A stretch of DNA of 64,000 nt from JABCPE02 sp963518955 (GCA_963518955.1 CAUQKI010000001.1:1-64000); one strand, 5' to 3'; counted from the stretch's first letter, positions 51,469 to 60,433 are shown. Notes: a model not told the origin generated them from the sequence alone. A program made the numbers and translations.

Positions 51469-51954
51469 TTATTCTCCTGCTTTTTCAGCTGATTCCTCTG
51501 CTTTTACTTCAGTTGCTTCAGAAGTTTCTTTTTTAGAAGAAGATCTTCTACTTCTTCTTGTAGTTTTCTTAGCATCTGATTTTGCACTATATAGTTCATT
51601 GAAATCAACTAACTCTATCATAGCAGTATCAGCACCATCTCCAAGTCTAAATCCTGTTTTGATGATTCTGCAATATCCTCCATTTCTTTCAGCGATTTTT
51701 GGAGCAATTGTTCTGAATAATTCAGTAACTGCTTCTTTATTCTGAAGGTAAGAGAATACTGTTCTTCTATTGTGTGTAGTATCTTCTTTTGATTTAGTCA
51801 AAAGAGGTTCTATATACACTCTAAGAGCTTTAGCTTTAGCTACAGTAGTATTTATTCTTTTATGTTCTATAAGAGAACATGCCATATTGGAAAGTAATGC
51901 TTTTCTATGAGAGGCAGTTCTTCCTAAATGATTAAATTTCTTTCCGTGTCTCAT
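51469..51954 (-). CDS. rplQ: 50S ribosomal protein L17
   Basis: Large-subunit protein at the exit-tunnel region. 161 aa: the L17 core (1-120, with RHGKKFNHLGRTASHRKALL-like start, core NHLGRTASHR) plus a 40-residue tail rich in Lys, Ser, Glu and Ala that the E. coli protein lacks. It is the last gene of the S10-spc-alpha operon, 9 bases after rpoA, and is followed by a terminator. Confidence 0.96.
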   Translation of the reverse strand: MRHGKKFNHLGRTASHRKALLSNMACSLIEHKRINTTVAKAKALRVYIEPLLTKSKEDTTHNRRTVFSYLQNKEAVTELFRTIAPKIAERNGGYCRIIKTGFRLGDGADTAMIELVDFNELYSAKSDAKKTTRRSRRSSSKKETSEATEVKAEESAEKAGE

Positions 51955-51963
51955 GATATAAAA

Positions 51964-52959
51964 TTATTTATCAGCGTCTAATTTATATTTGCTAACATCA
52001 AATCCGAAGTTCAAACCTTTAGAATGAACTAATTCTTCTAGTTCTGTTAGCGATTTTTTACCAAAATTTCTAAATTTCATCAAATCAGACTTACTGAATG
52101 AAACCAATTCTCCAAGAGTTTCTACTTCTGCTGCTTTCAAGCAATTGATTGCTCTTACAGACAGATCCATATCTACTAACTTGGATTTCAATAATTGTCT
52201 TATATGAAGTGTTTCTTCATCGTATTGGATAGATGCTTTTACAGCCTCTGTCTCTAGTGTTATTCTTTCATCAGAGAATAACATAAAGTGATAAATCAAT
52301 ATCTTAGAAGCCTCTGTCAAAGCATTTTGAGGAGAGATAGAACCGTCTGTCTCTATGTCCAAAACTAGTTTTTCGTAGTCTGTTTTCTGCTCCACACGAT
52401 AGTTTTCAACACTATACTGAACCTTTTTAATAGGTGTGTAAATAGAGTCAATAGCGATAGTTCCGATAGGAGCATTATTTAGTTTATTCTGCTCAGAAGG
52501 AACATATCCTCTACCTTTATCTATATTAAATTTAATATCAAACGAAACATCTTTTGCCATGTTACAGATAACTAAATCTGGGTTCAATACTTCAAATCCT
52601 TTGATGAATTTAGAGAAATCTCCAGCAGTTACTGTTGTTTGATTAGAAACTTTAACACTTACTTGTTCAGCAGGAGTATTTTCAGCTGTAGCCTTTAATC
52701 TCAACTGTTTAAGGTTAAGAATTATTTCAGTTACATCTTCTATTACTCCTGGAATTGTTGAAAACTCATGCTCTACTCCTTCTATCTTAATAGATGTAAT
52801 AGCATATCCTTCGAGAGAAGATAACAAGACTCTCCTCAAAGCATTACCGATAGTTGTTCCAAATCCGGGTTCTAATGGTCTAAATTCAAACTGACCTCTA
52901 GTTTCTGTGGAGTTTAGAAGTATTACTTTATCGGGTTTTATGAATTGTAAAATTGCCAT
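51964..52959 (-). CDS. rpoA: RNA polymerase subunit alpha
   Basis: 331 aa. The N-terminal assembly domain includes RGQFEFRPLEPGFGTTIGNALRRVLLSS (core GFGTTIGNALRRVL, about 33-46), which binds beta and beta-prime. The C-terminal domain (about 245-331) has SVRAINCLKAAEVETLGEL and KNFGKKSLTELEE-like helices for DNA and activator contact. Sits between rpsD and rplQ as in most bacteria. Confidence 0.97.
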   Translation of the reverse strand: MAILQFIKPDKVILLNSTETRGQFEFRPLEPGFGTTIGNALRRVLLSSLEGYAITSIKIEGVEHEFSTIPGVIEDVTEIILNLKQLRLKATAENTPAEQVSVKVSNQTTVTAGDFSKFIKGFEVLNPDLVICNMAKDVSFDIKFNIDKGRGYVPSEQNKLNNAPIGTIAIDSIYTPIKKVQYSVENYRVEQKTDYEKLVLDIETDGSISPQNALTEASKILIYHFMLFSDERITLETEAVKASIQYDEETLHIRQLLKSKLVDMDLSVRAINCLKAAEVETLGELVSFSKSDLMKFRNFGKKSLTELEELVHSKGLNFGFDVSKYKLDADK

Positions 52960-52994
52960 ATAAAATTGGGTTGAGCAAGAATTTGATTAAAAAA

Positions 52995-53603
52995 TTATTT
53001 AGAATATAACTCGACGATTAACTGTTCCTTAATATCTTCAGGAATTTGTAATCTTTCAGGAGTAGAAATGAATACTCCTTCTTTCTTCTCGTCGTTATAT
53101 TGTAACCACTCATAGTTTGATTTAGATGCTAATGCATCTACAACAACTTCAAGTGATTTAGACTTAGCTCTTACTGCAACAACATCTCCTGCTTTTAGAG
53201 AATATGAAGGAATATTTACCAATTCTCCATTTACAGTGATATGTCTGTGTGAAACTAACTGTCTTGCAGCTGCTCTAGTCTTAGCAAAACCTAATCTATA
53301 TACAACATTATCCAATCTAGATTCACAAAGTTGTAACAAAACTTCACCTGTTACACCTTTACTTCTATGAGCCTTATCAAACATATTCGCAAATTGTTTT
53401 TCTAAGATTCCATAGATATATTTAACTTTTTGTTTTTCAGCTAACTGAACTGCGTATTCAGATTTTTTAGCTCCTCTTCTTTTATTTGGTCCGTGTTGAC
53501 CTGGAGGTTGATTTCTTCTTTTTTCAAAACTTTTATCATCTCCATAAATTGCTACACCAAATTTTCTAGCAATTTTTGTTTTAGGTCCAATATATCTTGC
53601 CAT
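52995..53603 (-). CDS. rpsD: 30S ribosomal protein S4
   Basis: Primary 16S rRNA-binding protein, 202 aa. It has an S4 RNA-binding domain around ESRLDNVVYRLGFAKTRAAARQLVSH (core LDNVVYRLGFAKTR, about 93-106). The N-terminal region YIGPKTKIARKFG lacks the zinc-binding cysteines of some S4 forms. A 68-base gap separates it from rpsK, longer than elsewhere in the operon. Confidence 0.97.
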   Translation of the reverse strand: MARYIGPKTKIARKFGVAIYGDDKSFEKRRNQPPGQHGPNKRRGAKKSEYAVQLAEKQKVKYIYGILEKQFANMFDKAHRSKGVTGEVLLQLCESRLDNVVYRLGFAKTRAAARQLVSHRHITVNGELVNIPSYSLKAGDVVAVRAKSKSLEVVVDALASKSNYEWLQYNDEKKEGVFISTPERLQIPEDIKEQLIVELYSK

Positions 53604-53671
53604 ATGATTTTAGATTTGACATCTGATACTGCATTCTTATAAATTAAAAATGAAATACCAAATTTTTATTA

Positions 53672-54061
53672 TTATACTCTTCTTCTTTTTGGTGGTCTAC
53701 ATCCGTTGTGTGGAATAGGTGTAACATCTATTATTTCACTCACTTCTATTCCTGAATTATGAATAGATCTGATTGCAGATTCTCTACCTGCACCAGGTCC
53801 TTTCACAAACACTTTCACTCTTCTCAAACCTGCTTCATAAGCTACCTGAGAACAGTTTTCTGCTGCAACCTGTGCTGCAAACGGAGTGTTTTTCTTAGAG
53901 CCTCTAAAACCCATTTTACCTGCAGAAGCCCAAGATATCACTTCTCCATTTTTATTGGTCAAAGAGATAATAATATTATTGAAAGAAGCTTGAACATGCG
54001 CTTCTCCAATCGCCTCTACTTTTACTTTTCTTTTTTTAACTACTTTTGCTTGTTTTGCCAT
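53672..54061 (-). CDS. rpsK: 30S ribosomal protein S11
   Basis: 129 aa, platform protein of the small subunit. Conserved segments include VQASFNNIIISLTNKNGEVISWASAGK (core NNIIISLTN), KNTPFAAQVAAE and the C-terminal PHNGCRPPKRRRV. Lies 12 bases after rpsM in the alpha part of the operon. Confidence 0.97.
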   Translation of the reverse strand: MAKQAKVVKKRKVKVEAIGEAHVQASFNNIIISLTNKNGEVISWASAGKMGFRGSKKNTPFAAQVAAENCSQVAYEAGLRRVKVFVKGPGAGRESAIRSIHNSGIEVSEIIDVTPIPHNGCRPPKRRRV

Positions 54062-54073
54062 AATTCCTAACGA

Positions 54074-54451
54074 TTATTTACTTGCTTTTTTCTTATTAGC
54101 AACAGTTTTTCTCTTTCCTTTACGAGTTCTAGAGTTATTTTTCGTTCTTTGGCCTCTTAAAGGTAATCCCAGTCTATGACGAATCCCTCTTTGGCATCCA
54201 ATATCCATCAATCTCTTGATGTTTAATTGAACTTCAGATCTTAACTCTCCTTCTACTTTTACATTTTCAGAGATATAATTTCTGATAGCAGCCAATTCGT
54301 CGTCATTCCATTCGTTGACTTTCTTATCTTCGCTGATTCCAGCGTTTTTCAAAATCTCAGACGCAGTGCTTCTACCTATTCCATAAATATAAGTAAGTCC
54401 TATTACGCCTCTTTTGTTTTTTGGTAAATCTATACCTGCAATTCTCGCCAT
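54074..54451 (-). CDS. rpsM: 30S ribosomal protein S13
   Basis: 125 aa, head protein contacting the P-site tRNA and L5. It has the ARIAGIDLPKNKRG start, helix-two-turn-helix (GIGRSTASEIL) and the basic tail GQRTKNNSRTRKGKRK (about 101-116). Follows rpmJ by 23 bases. Confidence 0.97.
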   Translation of the reverse strand: MARIAGIDLPKNKRGVIGLTYIYGIGRSTASEILKNAGISEDKKVNEWNDDELAAIRNYISENVKVEGELRSEVQLNIKRLMDIGCQRGIRHRLGLPLRGQRTKNNSRTRKGKRKTVANKKKASK

Positions 54452-54474
54452 AATTTAATTGTATGCTATTTTAA

Positions 54475-54591
54475 TTAGCCTTGTCTTTGTTTAAATTTAG
54501 GGTTCTTTTTGTTAATAATGTACAATCTGCCTTTTCTTCTTACGATTTTGCAGTCTGCACTTCTTTTCTTAATTGATGCTCTAACTTTCAT
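54475..54591 (-). CDS. rpmJ: 50S ribosomal protein L36, zinc-free form
   Basis: 38 aa, read directly on the minus strand from the ATG at 54591 to the TAA at 54475 (MKVRASIKKRSADCKIVRRK then GRLYIINKKNPKFKQRQG). The normal Cys-Cys-Cys-His zinc ligands are reduced to one Cys (residue 14); the other positions are Ser, Asn and Phe. This is the C-minus form usual in the phylum. Located between infA and rpsM as expected. Confidence 0.95.
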   Translation of the reverse strand: MKVRASIKKRSADCKIVRRKGRLYIINKKNPKFKQRQG

Positions 54592-54626
54592 CTTATATTC
54601 TTAATTTTATTCTAACTAATATACTT

Positions 54627-54842
54627 CTAGTATCTAAAAGTAATTCTTCCCTTAGTCAAGTCATATGGAGAAAGTTCTAATTTCACCTTATCACCTGGTA
54701 AGAGCTTTATATAGTGCATTCTCATCTTCCCAGAGATATGTGCTATGAGAACATGCCCATTCTCTAGTTCTACACGGAACATGGCATTTGACAACGCCTC
54801 CACTATTACTCCATCCTGTTCTATATGCTTTTGCTTTGCCAT
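54627..54842 (-). CDS. infA: Translation initiation factor IF-1
   Basis: 71-aa S1-type OB-fold protein that occupies the A site during initiation: MAKQKHIEQDGVIVEALSNA start (core DGVIVEALSNAMFRVELENGH, shortened), HISGKMRMHYIKLLPGDKV (core KMRMHYIKLLPGD) and ending GRITFRY. It lies 4 bases after secY; adk and map, often found here, are absent. Confidence 0.96.
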   Translation of the reverse strand: MAKQKHIEQDGVIVEALSNAMFRVELENGHVLIAHISGKMRMHYIKLLPGDKVKLELSPYDLTKGRITFRY

Positions 54843-54846
54843 ATTA

Positions 54847-56229
54847 TTACCTTTTTGTTGTTCTTGATAATTTTGACTGCATCAATCCATCATAGTGATG
54901 ATTTAAAAGATAAGTGTTTACTTGTTGCACAGTGTCTAATATTACACTCACCATAATCAACAATGATGTTCCACCAAAAAATAGTGAAAATCTGTCTGTT
55001 TGTACAAAAGTACCATGAACTATTGCTGGAAGGACTGCAAAGATAGCTAAAAAAATCGAACCTGGCAAAGTTATTTTTGATAAAATATCATCTATATAAT
55101 CTGCTGTTTCTTTCCCTGGCTTAATTTTAGGGATTAATCCGCCATTTCTTTTCAGTTCCTCAGCTATTTGATGGGTAGGAATAGAGATGGCTGTATAAAA
55201 GAAAGAAAATATTATAATCAACAAAGCAAACAACACATTATACTGCCAGCTAAAAACATTTTTAAAGCCTGCTAAAAATGTATTTGTCTCATCTACTTTA
55301 GTCAATAATCCAGGAATGAACATGATTGCCTGTGCAAAAATGATAGGCATCACACCAGCTGCATTTACTTTCAAAGGAATCCATTGTCTAGCTCCCTCTG
55401 TCAAAACGCTGTTGTGTCCCCCTCTTGCATGGGCTCTGCTCACATATTGTACTGGTATCTTTCTTACAGCAACTGATAACAATATAGCTAAAACAATAAC
55501 TAATAACCAGAATAAAACTTCTACTAAAATAATGATAGAACCTAATCCTCCTTTGCTAGTTTGCTGAGTAACTTCATCTACAAAAGCCATAGGAAGATCT
55601 GCTAGTATCCCCACCATTATCAATATAGATATACCATTACCGATACCCCTATCAGTTATCTTCTCTCCCAGCCACATAGAAAACAAGGATCCTGTTACAA
55701 GGATTACGATACTAGGTAACCAAAACATCACAGACTCAGGTTCTACATAATAAGCTGTTCTGAACTGTGCGTAAGGTAAAAACTGATTCGTTATAGTACC
55801 TAGATAAAACGGAGCCTGAACTAGACACACTCCTATTGTAAGCCATCTTGTTATTTGGTTTAGAGTATTTCTTCCACTTTCGCCATCTTTCTGTAATTTT
55901 TGAAAATATGGAACTAGCATCCCCATCAACTGAACTATAATTGATGCAGAGATATATGGCATAATACCCAAAGCCAATATAGAAGCCCTACCAAAAGCAC
56001 CTCCTGTAAAAGATGATAACAAACTCAAAAAACCTGTTCCTTGTTTGCTGCCTCCTTGATTTTGGTAATGCTGCAAAAGATTCCCTACCTCGTCCAAATT
56101 AATGGCAGGCAGGGAAATATATGATGCGAATCTATACACCAATACAAGAGAAATAGTAAATAATATTTTTTCTCTTAATTCATCAAGACTCCAAATATTT
56201 TTGAGTGTTTGTATAAATCCTTTCTTCAT
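54847..56229 (-). CDS. secY: Protein translocase subunit SecY
   Basis: 460-aa, ten-helix core of the Sec translocon. Conserved blocks include the GIMPYISASIIVQL segment (about 88-101), GIGNGISILIM (about 194-204) and the cytoplasmic PIQYVSRAHARGG-like loop (here PVQYVSRAHARGGHNS). Follows rplO by 8 bases as the usual spc-operon member. Confidence 0.97.
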   Translation of the reverse strand: MKKGFIQTLKNIWSLDELREKILFTISLVLVYRFASYISLPAINLDEVGNLLQHYQNQGGSKQGTGFLSLLSSFTGGAFGRASILALGIMPYISASIIVQLMGMLVPYFQKLQKDGESGRNTLNQITRWLTIGVCLVQAPFYLGTITNQFLPYAQFRTAYYVEPESVMFWLPSIVILVTGSLFSMWLGEKITDRGIGNGISILIMVGILADLPMAFVDEVTQQTSKGGLGSIIILVEVLFWLLVIVLAILLSVAVRKIPVQYVSRAHARGGHNSVLTEGARQWIPLKVNAAGVMPIIFAQAIMFIPGLLTKVDETNTFLAGFKNVFSWQYNVLFALLIIIFSFFYTAISIPTHQIAEELKRNGGLIPKIKPGKETADYIDDILSKITLPGSIFLAIFAVLPAIVHGTFVQTDRFSLFFGGTSLLIMVSVILDTVQQVNTYLLNHHYDGLMQSKLSRTTKR

Positions 56230-56237
56230 TATTTTTT

Positions 56238-56684
56238 TTATAGAGTGATTGCTTTACCTCCTACTTTGTTTATTGCTTCTTCAGCAGATTTAGTAAATTT
56301 ATTTGCAGAGATAGAAACTCCTGATTTTAGTTCTCCTCTACCCATAATTTTTACTAATTCATTTTTAGAAGACAATCCGTTTTCAACCAAAACTTCTTTA
56401 GTAATTTCAGTTAAATTTTTAGCATCAATTAATGCTTGAATAGTATCCAAGTTTATTGCTCTATACTCTTTTCTATTCACATTATTGAAACCAAACTTTG
56501 GAAGTCTTCTTTGTAAAGGCATTTGTCCTCCTTCAAAACCTATTTTGGTAGAGTTACCAGATCTTGATTTAGCACCTTTGTGACCTCTTGTGGAAGTTCC
56601 TCCTTTACCACTACCTTGTCCTCTACCTAATCTTTTAGAGTTATGAGTAGCTCCTGATGCTGGTTTAATATTACTTAAATTCAT
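56238..56684 (-). CDS. rplO: 50S ribosomal protein L15
   Basis: 148 aa from the Met at 56684 (MNLSNIKPASG), the family-typical N-terminus; an upstream in-frame Met adds eight unrelated residues. The basic Gly-rich N-terminal arm (RLGRGQGSGKGGTSTRGHKG, 20 residues) reaches into 23S rRNA. Between rpmD and secY. Confidence 0.96.
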   Translation of the reverse strand: MNLSNIKPASGATHNSKRLGRGQGSGKGGTSTRGHKGAKSRSGNSTKIGFEGGQMPLQRRLPKFGFNNVNRKEYRAINLDTIQALIDAKNLTEITKEVLVENGLSSKNELVKIMGRGELKSGVSISANKFTKSAEEAINKVGGKAITL

Positions 56685-56759
56685 AATTGTCTTAAATTTA
56701 AAATTCAAATCAAAAGATTTAATGCCAATCTCTCAGCATTAAACCTTTTAAGATTATTT

Positions 56760-56936
56760 TTATTTTTGAACTTCTACTAAATGTTTTACTGCTGCTACCA
56801 TTCCTAAAATTGATGGTGTAGCTTCGTGCTCTACTACTTGGTTCAATTTTCTAAGACCTAATGCCTCAAGTGTTAATTTTTGAGTTTTAGTTCTACCAAT
56901 AGCACTTCTTACTTGTTTTACTTTAATTGTTGCCAT
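56760..56936 (-). CDS. rpmD: 50S ribosomal protein L30
   Basis: 58 aa, read directly on the minus strand from ATG at 56936 to TAA at 56760. It begins MATIKVKQVRSAIGRTKTQK and continues with LEALGLRKLNQVVEHEATP and GMVAAVKHLVEV, matching L30. It fills the rpsE-rplO gap in the standard spc order. Confidence 0.95.
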   Translation of the reverse strand: MATIKVKQVRSAIGRTKTQKLTLEALGLRKLNQVVEHEATPSILGMVAAVKHLVEVQK

Positions 56937-56949
56937 TTTTCTTTAAAAA

Positions 56950-57471
56950 TTAACCGTTGAACACTTTATTTAGAGAAATCCCTCTCATTCTTGCGATTTC
57001 CTCTGGTCTTCTGATATCTAACAACGCCTTGAATGTAGCTTTTACCACATTGTGAGGGTTAGAAGAACCTTTAGATTTTGACAATACATCATGCACTCCC
57101 GCAGATTCTAGAACGGCTCTCACCGCCCCCCCCGCGATAAGTCCCGTACCATGAGATGCAGGTCTTAGGAAGATATCAGCTCCTCCGTATCTTGCAGATG
57201 TTTGATGAGGAATTGTATGATTGATTACAGGTACTCTCACTAAGTTTTTCTTAGCTTCTTCTACTGCTTTAGAAATTGCAGATGCAACTTCTTTAGATTT
57301 ACCAAGACCATGACCAATCACTCCATCTTCGTTTCCTACTACAACGATAGCAGAAAATCCGAAAGCACGACCTCCTTTGGTTACCTTGGTTACTCTGTTC
57401 ACAGCAACTAGACGATCTACTAATTCTAATCCTCCAGGTTTTACTCTTTCTATATTATCTATTCCTAACAT
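56950..57471 (-). CDS. rpsE: 30S ribosomal protein S5
   Basis: 173 aa with the double-stranded RNA-binding N-domain (about 12-75, RLVAVNRVTKVTKGGRAFGF core) and the C-terminal domain with ASHGTGLIAGGAVRAVLE (about 125-142). The codons for Gly-Gly in LIAGGAVRA form an 8-base G tract (C8 on the plus strand at 57126-57133), unusual for this AT-rich DNA. Involved in decoding accuracy. Confidence 0.97.
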   Translation of the reverse strand: MLGIDNIERVKPGGLELVDRLVAVNRVTKVTKGGRAFGFSAIVVVGNEDGVIGHGLGKSKEVASAISKAVEEAKKNLVRVPVINHTIPHQTSARYGGADIFLRPASHGTGLIAGGAVRAVLESAGVHDVLSKSKGSSNPHNVVKATFKALLDIRRPEEIARMRGISLNKVFNG

Positions 57472-57489
57472 ATTTCGATACTTTTAAAA

Positions 57490-57843
57490 TTAGAATTGAA
57501 GACCTCCTTCTCTAGCACCATCAGCAAGAGCTTTTATTCTTCCATGATATACGAAACCATTTCTATCAAAAACTACTTTTTCATAGCCTGCTGCTTTTGC
57601 TTTTTCAGCAATTCTTTTACCTACAGCTGCTGCTACTTCAGTTTTTGTTCCTTTAGCGTTTACTTCTTTCTCTCTAGAAGAAGCGAATACTAAAGTTTTA
57701 CCTTCTTTGTCATCGATCAACTGAGCATAAATTTCTTTATTACTCTTATATACAGATAATCTTGGTGATGCTTGAGTACCGGAGATTTTCCCTCTTACTC
57801 TTCTCTTTATTCTGTTTCTTTTTTCTACTTTTGTTAATGCCAT
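57490..57843 (-). CDS. rplR: 50S ribosomal protein L18
   Basis: 117-aa 5S rRNA-binding protein: LTKVEKRNRIKRRVRGKI start, RLSVYKSNKEIYAQLIDD (about 29-46), and GYEKVVFDRNGFVYHGRIKALADGARE (core VVFDRNGFVYHGR). Between rplF and rpsE. Confidence 0.96.
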   Translation of the reverse strand: MALTKVEKRNRIKRRVRGKISGTQASPRLSVYKSNKEIYAQLIDDKEGKTLVFASSREKEVNAKGTKTEVAAAVGKRIAEKAKAAGYEKVVFDRNGFVYHGRIKALADGAREGGLQF

Positions 57844-57854
57844 TTCCTTAAATT

Positions 57855-58400
57855 TTAAGCAGATTTACCAGCTTTTCTTCTAACATTTTCTCCTACAAAT
57901 CTCACACCTTTTCCTTTGTAAGGTTCAGGTTTTCTAAATGATCTGATTTTTGCAACCACCATTCCCAATAATTGTTTATCATGAGATGATAAAGTGATGA
58001 TTGGGTTCTTACCTTTTTCAGTCTCAGTATTTAATGTGATTTCTTTTGGAAGTTCCATTAAAATACCATGAGAGAAACCTAGAGCCAACTCCAGTTTTTG
58101 TCCTGAGTGAGATGCTCTATAACCTACACCTACTAATTCTAACTGTTTTGTAAACCCTTCTGAAACACCAACTACCATGTTGTTGATTAATGCTCTATAA
58201 AGACCATGAAGAGATCTATGTTCTTTAGAATCAGATGGTCTGTTTACTGTTAGTTCAGCACCTTCTTGTGCTATCGTAATCCCTTTAGTGATTTCTTGAG
58301 AAAGTTCACCTTTTGGTCCTTTCACAGTTACTACATTATTAGAAAATGATACTGTAACTCCTGCTGGGATTGTTATAATTGATTTACCAATTCTTGACAT
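57855..58400 (-). CDS. rplF: 50S ribosomal protein L6
   Basis: 181 aa in two similar domains. MSRIGKSIITIPAGVTV is the N-terminus. The C-terminal PEPYKGKGVRFVGENVRRKAGK segment (core EPYKGKGVRF) contacts the GTPase centre and is conserved. Follows rpsH by 16 bases. Confidence 0.97.
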   Translation of the reverse strand: MSRIGKSIITIPAGVTVSFSNNVVTVKGPKGELSQEITKGITIAQEGAELTVNRPSDSKEHRSLHGLYRALINNMVVGVSEGFTKQLELVGVGYRASHSGQKLELALGFSHGILMELPKEITLNTETEKGKNPIITLSSHDKQLLGMVVAKIRSFRKPEPYKGKGVRFVGENVRRKAGKSA

Positions 58401-58416
58401 TATTCCTATTTATAAA

Positions 58417-58815
58417 TTAATATACATAGCAGATTACTTCACCTCCTACTTTCTCTTGTCTTGCTTTTTTATCAGTCATTACTCCTTTAGAAGTAGAGAT
58501 GATAGCTATTCCCAAACCGTTCAATACTCTTGGAAGTTCATCTGAACCAGCGTATTTTCTCAAACCAGGTCTAGAAGCTCTCTGAATAGACTTGATAGCT
58601 GGTTTGTTAGTTTGCTTGTCATACTTCAAAGCGATTTTGATAGTCCCTTGAACAGCATTATCTTCAAACTTATAGTTCAAGATGTACCCTTGATCAAATA
58701 GGATTTTCGTAATCTCCTTTTTAATTTTCGATGCAGGAATTTCCACCACTTTGTGGCCTGCGCTTTGTGCGTTCCTTACTCTAGTTAGGAAATCTGAAAT
58801 TGGATCTGTTACCAT
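58417..58815 (-). CDS. rpsH: 30S ribosomal protein S8
   Basis: 132 aa, binds the central domain of 16S rRNA. TDPISDFLTRVRNAQSAGH (about 3-21) and the C-terminal GLGIAIISTSKGVMTDKKAR (core ISTSKGVMTDKKAR) are family signatures. In the family S8 also represses the spc operon; no S8 site was recognised here. Confidence 0.97.
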   Translation of the reverse strand: MVTDPISDFLTRVRNAQSAGHKVVEIPASKIKKEITKILFDQGYILNYKFEDNAVQGTIKIALKYDKQTNKPAIKSIQRASRPGLRKYAGSDELPRVLNGLGIAIISTSKGVMTDKKARQEKVGGEVICYVY

Positions 58816-58897
58816 TTTTCTTTTTATTTAATTATTGGTTAATGATAATTAGTTTTGCAATTTTTACAACTTAATTATCTCGATTTGTTAAAAATTG

Positions 58898-59167
58898 TTA
58901 CCAACTTGCTTTTTTAACACCAGGGATAAGTCCTTGGTTTGCCATTTCTCTGAAAGTAACTCTCGAAATTCCGAAAATTCTCATATACCCTCTTGGTCTT
59001 CCTGTAAGTTTGCATCTGTTGTGCAATCTAACTGGAGAAGCATTTTTAGGCAATTTTTGTAGAGCTTCGTAATCTCCCGCTTCTTTCAAAGCTTTTCTTT
59101 TAGCGGCATATTTAGCAACTAGTGCTTCTCTTTTGCGCTCACGCGCTTTCATTGATTCCTTTGCCAT
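58898..59167 (-). CDS. rpsN: 30S ribosomal protein S14, zinc-free form
   Basis: 89 aa. It has the long C-minus S14 form: no CxxC pairs; the RCKLTGRPRGYMRIFGISR segment (about 51-69) and the end GVKKASW are conserved. Begins 2 bases before the end of rplE's neighbour spacing and is followed by an 82-base gap to rpsH. Confidence 0.96.
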   Translation of the reverse strand: MAKESMKARERKREALVAKYAAKRKALKEAGDYEALQKLPKNASPVRLHNRCKLTGRPRGYMRIFGISRVTFREMANQGLIPGVKKASW

Positions 59168-59169
59168 GA

Positions 59170-59721
59170 TTAGTTCTTTTTAAACGGTAATCCGAAATGA
59201 GTTAATAAAACTTTAGCTTCTTTATCTGTTTTAGCAGATGTCACAAAAGTAATATCCATACCTTGGATTTTTTTTACTTTATCAATCACGATCTCAGGGA
59301 AGATAATCTGCTCGGTAATACCCAAGTTATAGTTACCTCTTCCATCAAAACCATCAGCTTTGATTCCGCTGAAATCTCTGATTCTTGGTAGTGCAGAAGA
59401 TGTAAGTCTATCTAAAAACTCATACATTCTGTCTGCTCTTAGTGTTACTTTCGCTCCAATTGGAACACCTCTTCTCAATTTGAATGAAGCTTCATCTTTT
59501 TTAGAGATTGTTCCTACTGCTTTTTGTCCAGTAATTGCTGTAAGCTCTTCTACCGCATAATCTACAATCTTCTTATCTTGTACTGCATCTCCCAAACCTT
59601 GAGAAAGTACGATTTTCTCTAATCTTGGTACTTGCATTACAGACTTATACCCAAATTCTTCCATCATTGCTGGAACAATTTTTTCTTTATATAATTTTTT
59701 GGGTCTAGCTATGTATTCCAT
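59170..59721 (-). CDS. rplE: 50S ribosomal protein L5
   Basis: 183 aa, binds 5S rRNA and the P-site tRNA. YKSVMQVPRLEKIVLSQGLG (core PRLEKIVLSQGLG, about 33-45), TGQKAVGTISKKDEASFKLRRG and NYNLGITEQIIFPEI are family blocks. Only 2 bases separate it from rpsN. Confidence 0.97.
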   Translation of the reverse strand: MEYIARPKKLYKEKIVPAMMEEFGYKSVMQVPRLEKIVLSQGLGDAVQDKKIVDYAVEELTAITGQKAVGTISKKDEASFKLRRGVPIGAKVTLRADRMYEFLDRLTSSALPRIRDFSGIKADGFDGRGNYNLGITEQIIFPEIVIDKVKKIQGMDITFVTSAKTDKEAKVLLTHFGLPFKKN

Positions 59722-59732
59722 CTTTTAGTCTT

Positions 59733-60053
59733 TTATAAAATTTCACCAGATTTTTTTGCAAATCTTACTTTTTTATCTCCTTCCATTCTGTATCCAACTT
59801 TTGTAGCTTTTCCTGTTTTAGGATCTACTAGCGCTAAGTTAGAAATATGGATTGAAGCTTCCTTTTCTACAATTCCTCCTTGTGGATTAGACGCAGATGG
59901 CTTTACATGCTTCTTTACGATATTAAGACCTGCAACTACAGCTCTATTTTTATCTTTAATTACAGCAATAACTTCACCCGTTTTACCTTTAATGTTTTTG
60001 TTACCTGTTGTAACAATTACATTATCTCCTTTTTTGATTTTTAACTTTGTCAT
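59733..60053 (-). CDS. rplX: 50S ribosomal protein L24
   Basis: 106-aa assembly initiator with a KOW motif (KKGDNVIVTTGNKNIKGKTG, about 7-26, shown in full at 20 residues) and a GGIVEKEASIHISNLALVDP block. Lies between rplN and rplE. Confidence 0.96.
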   Translation of the reverse strand: MTKLKIKKGDNVIVTTGNKNIKGKTGEVIAVIKDKNRAVVAGLNIVKKHVKPSASNPQGGIVEKEASIHISNLALVDPKTGKATKVGYRMEGDKKVRFAKKSGEIL

Positions 60054-60064
60054 CTTTCTAGAAT

Positions 60065-60433
60065 TTATAAAACTTCAGGGGCTAATGAAATTACTTTCAT
60101 ATATTCTTTATCTCTCAACTCTCTAGCAACAGGTCCGAAAACACGAGTTCCTCTCATTTCTCCCGCTGCATTGAGCAAAACACAAGCATTGTCATCAAAA
60201 CTGATGTATGAACCATCTTTTCTGCGAACAGCTTTTTTAGTTCTTACTACAACAGCCTTAGATACTTGTCCTTTCTTTGCATTTCCTGATGGAGTAGCAT
60301 CTTTAATAGTAACTACGATTTTATCACCAACAGAAGCATATCTTCTTCTAGTACCACCTAGAACCCTGATTACTAGCACTTCTTTAGCACCAGTGTTATC
60401 AGCTACTTTTAATCTTGATTCAGTTTGTAACAT
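60065..60433 (-). CDS. rplN: 50S ribosomal protein L14
   Basis: 122 aa: MLQTESRLKVADNTGAKEVL start, the basic loop VRTKKAVRRKDGSYISFDDN (about 67-86) and GTRVFGPVARELRDKEYMKV (core FGPVARELRD). The start overlaps the rpsQ stop by one base (TAATG). Confidence 0.97.
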   Translation of the reverse strand: MLQTESRLKVADNTGAKEVLVIRVLGGTRRRYASVGDKIVVTIKDATPSGNAKKGQVSKAVVVRTKKAVRRKDGSYISFDDNACVLLNAAGEMRGTRVFGPVARELRDKEYMKVISLAPEVL

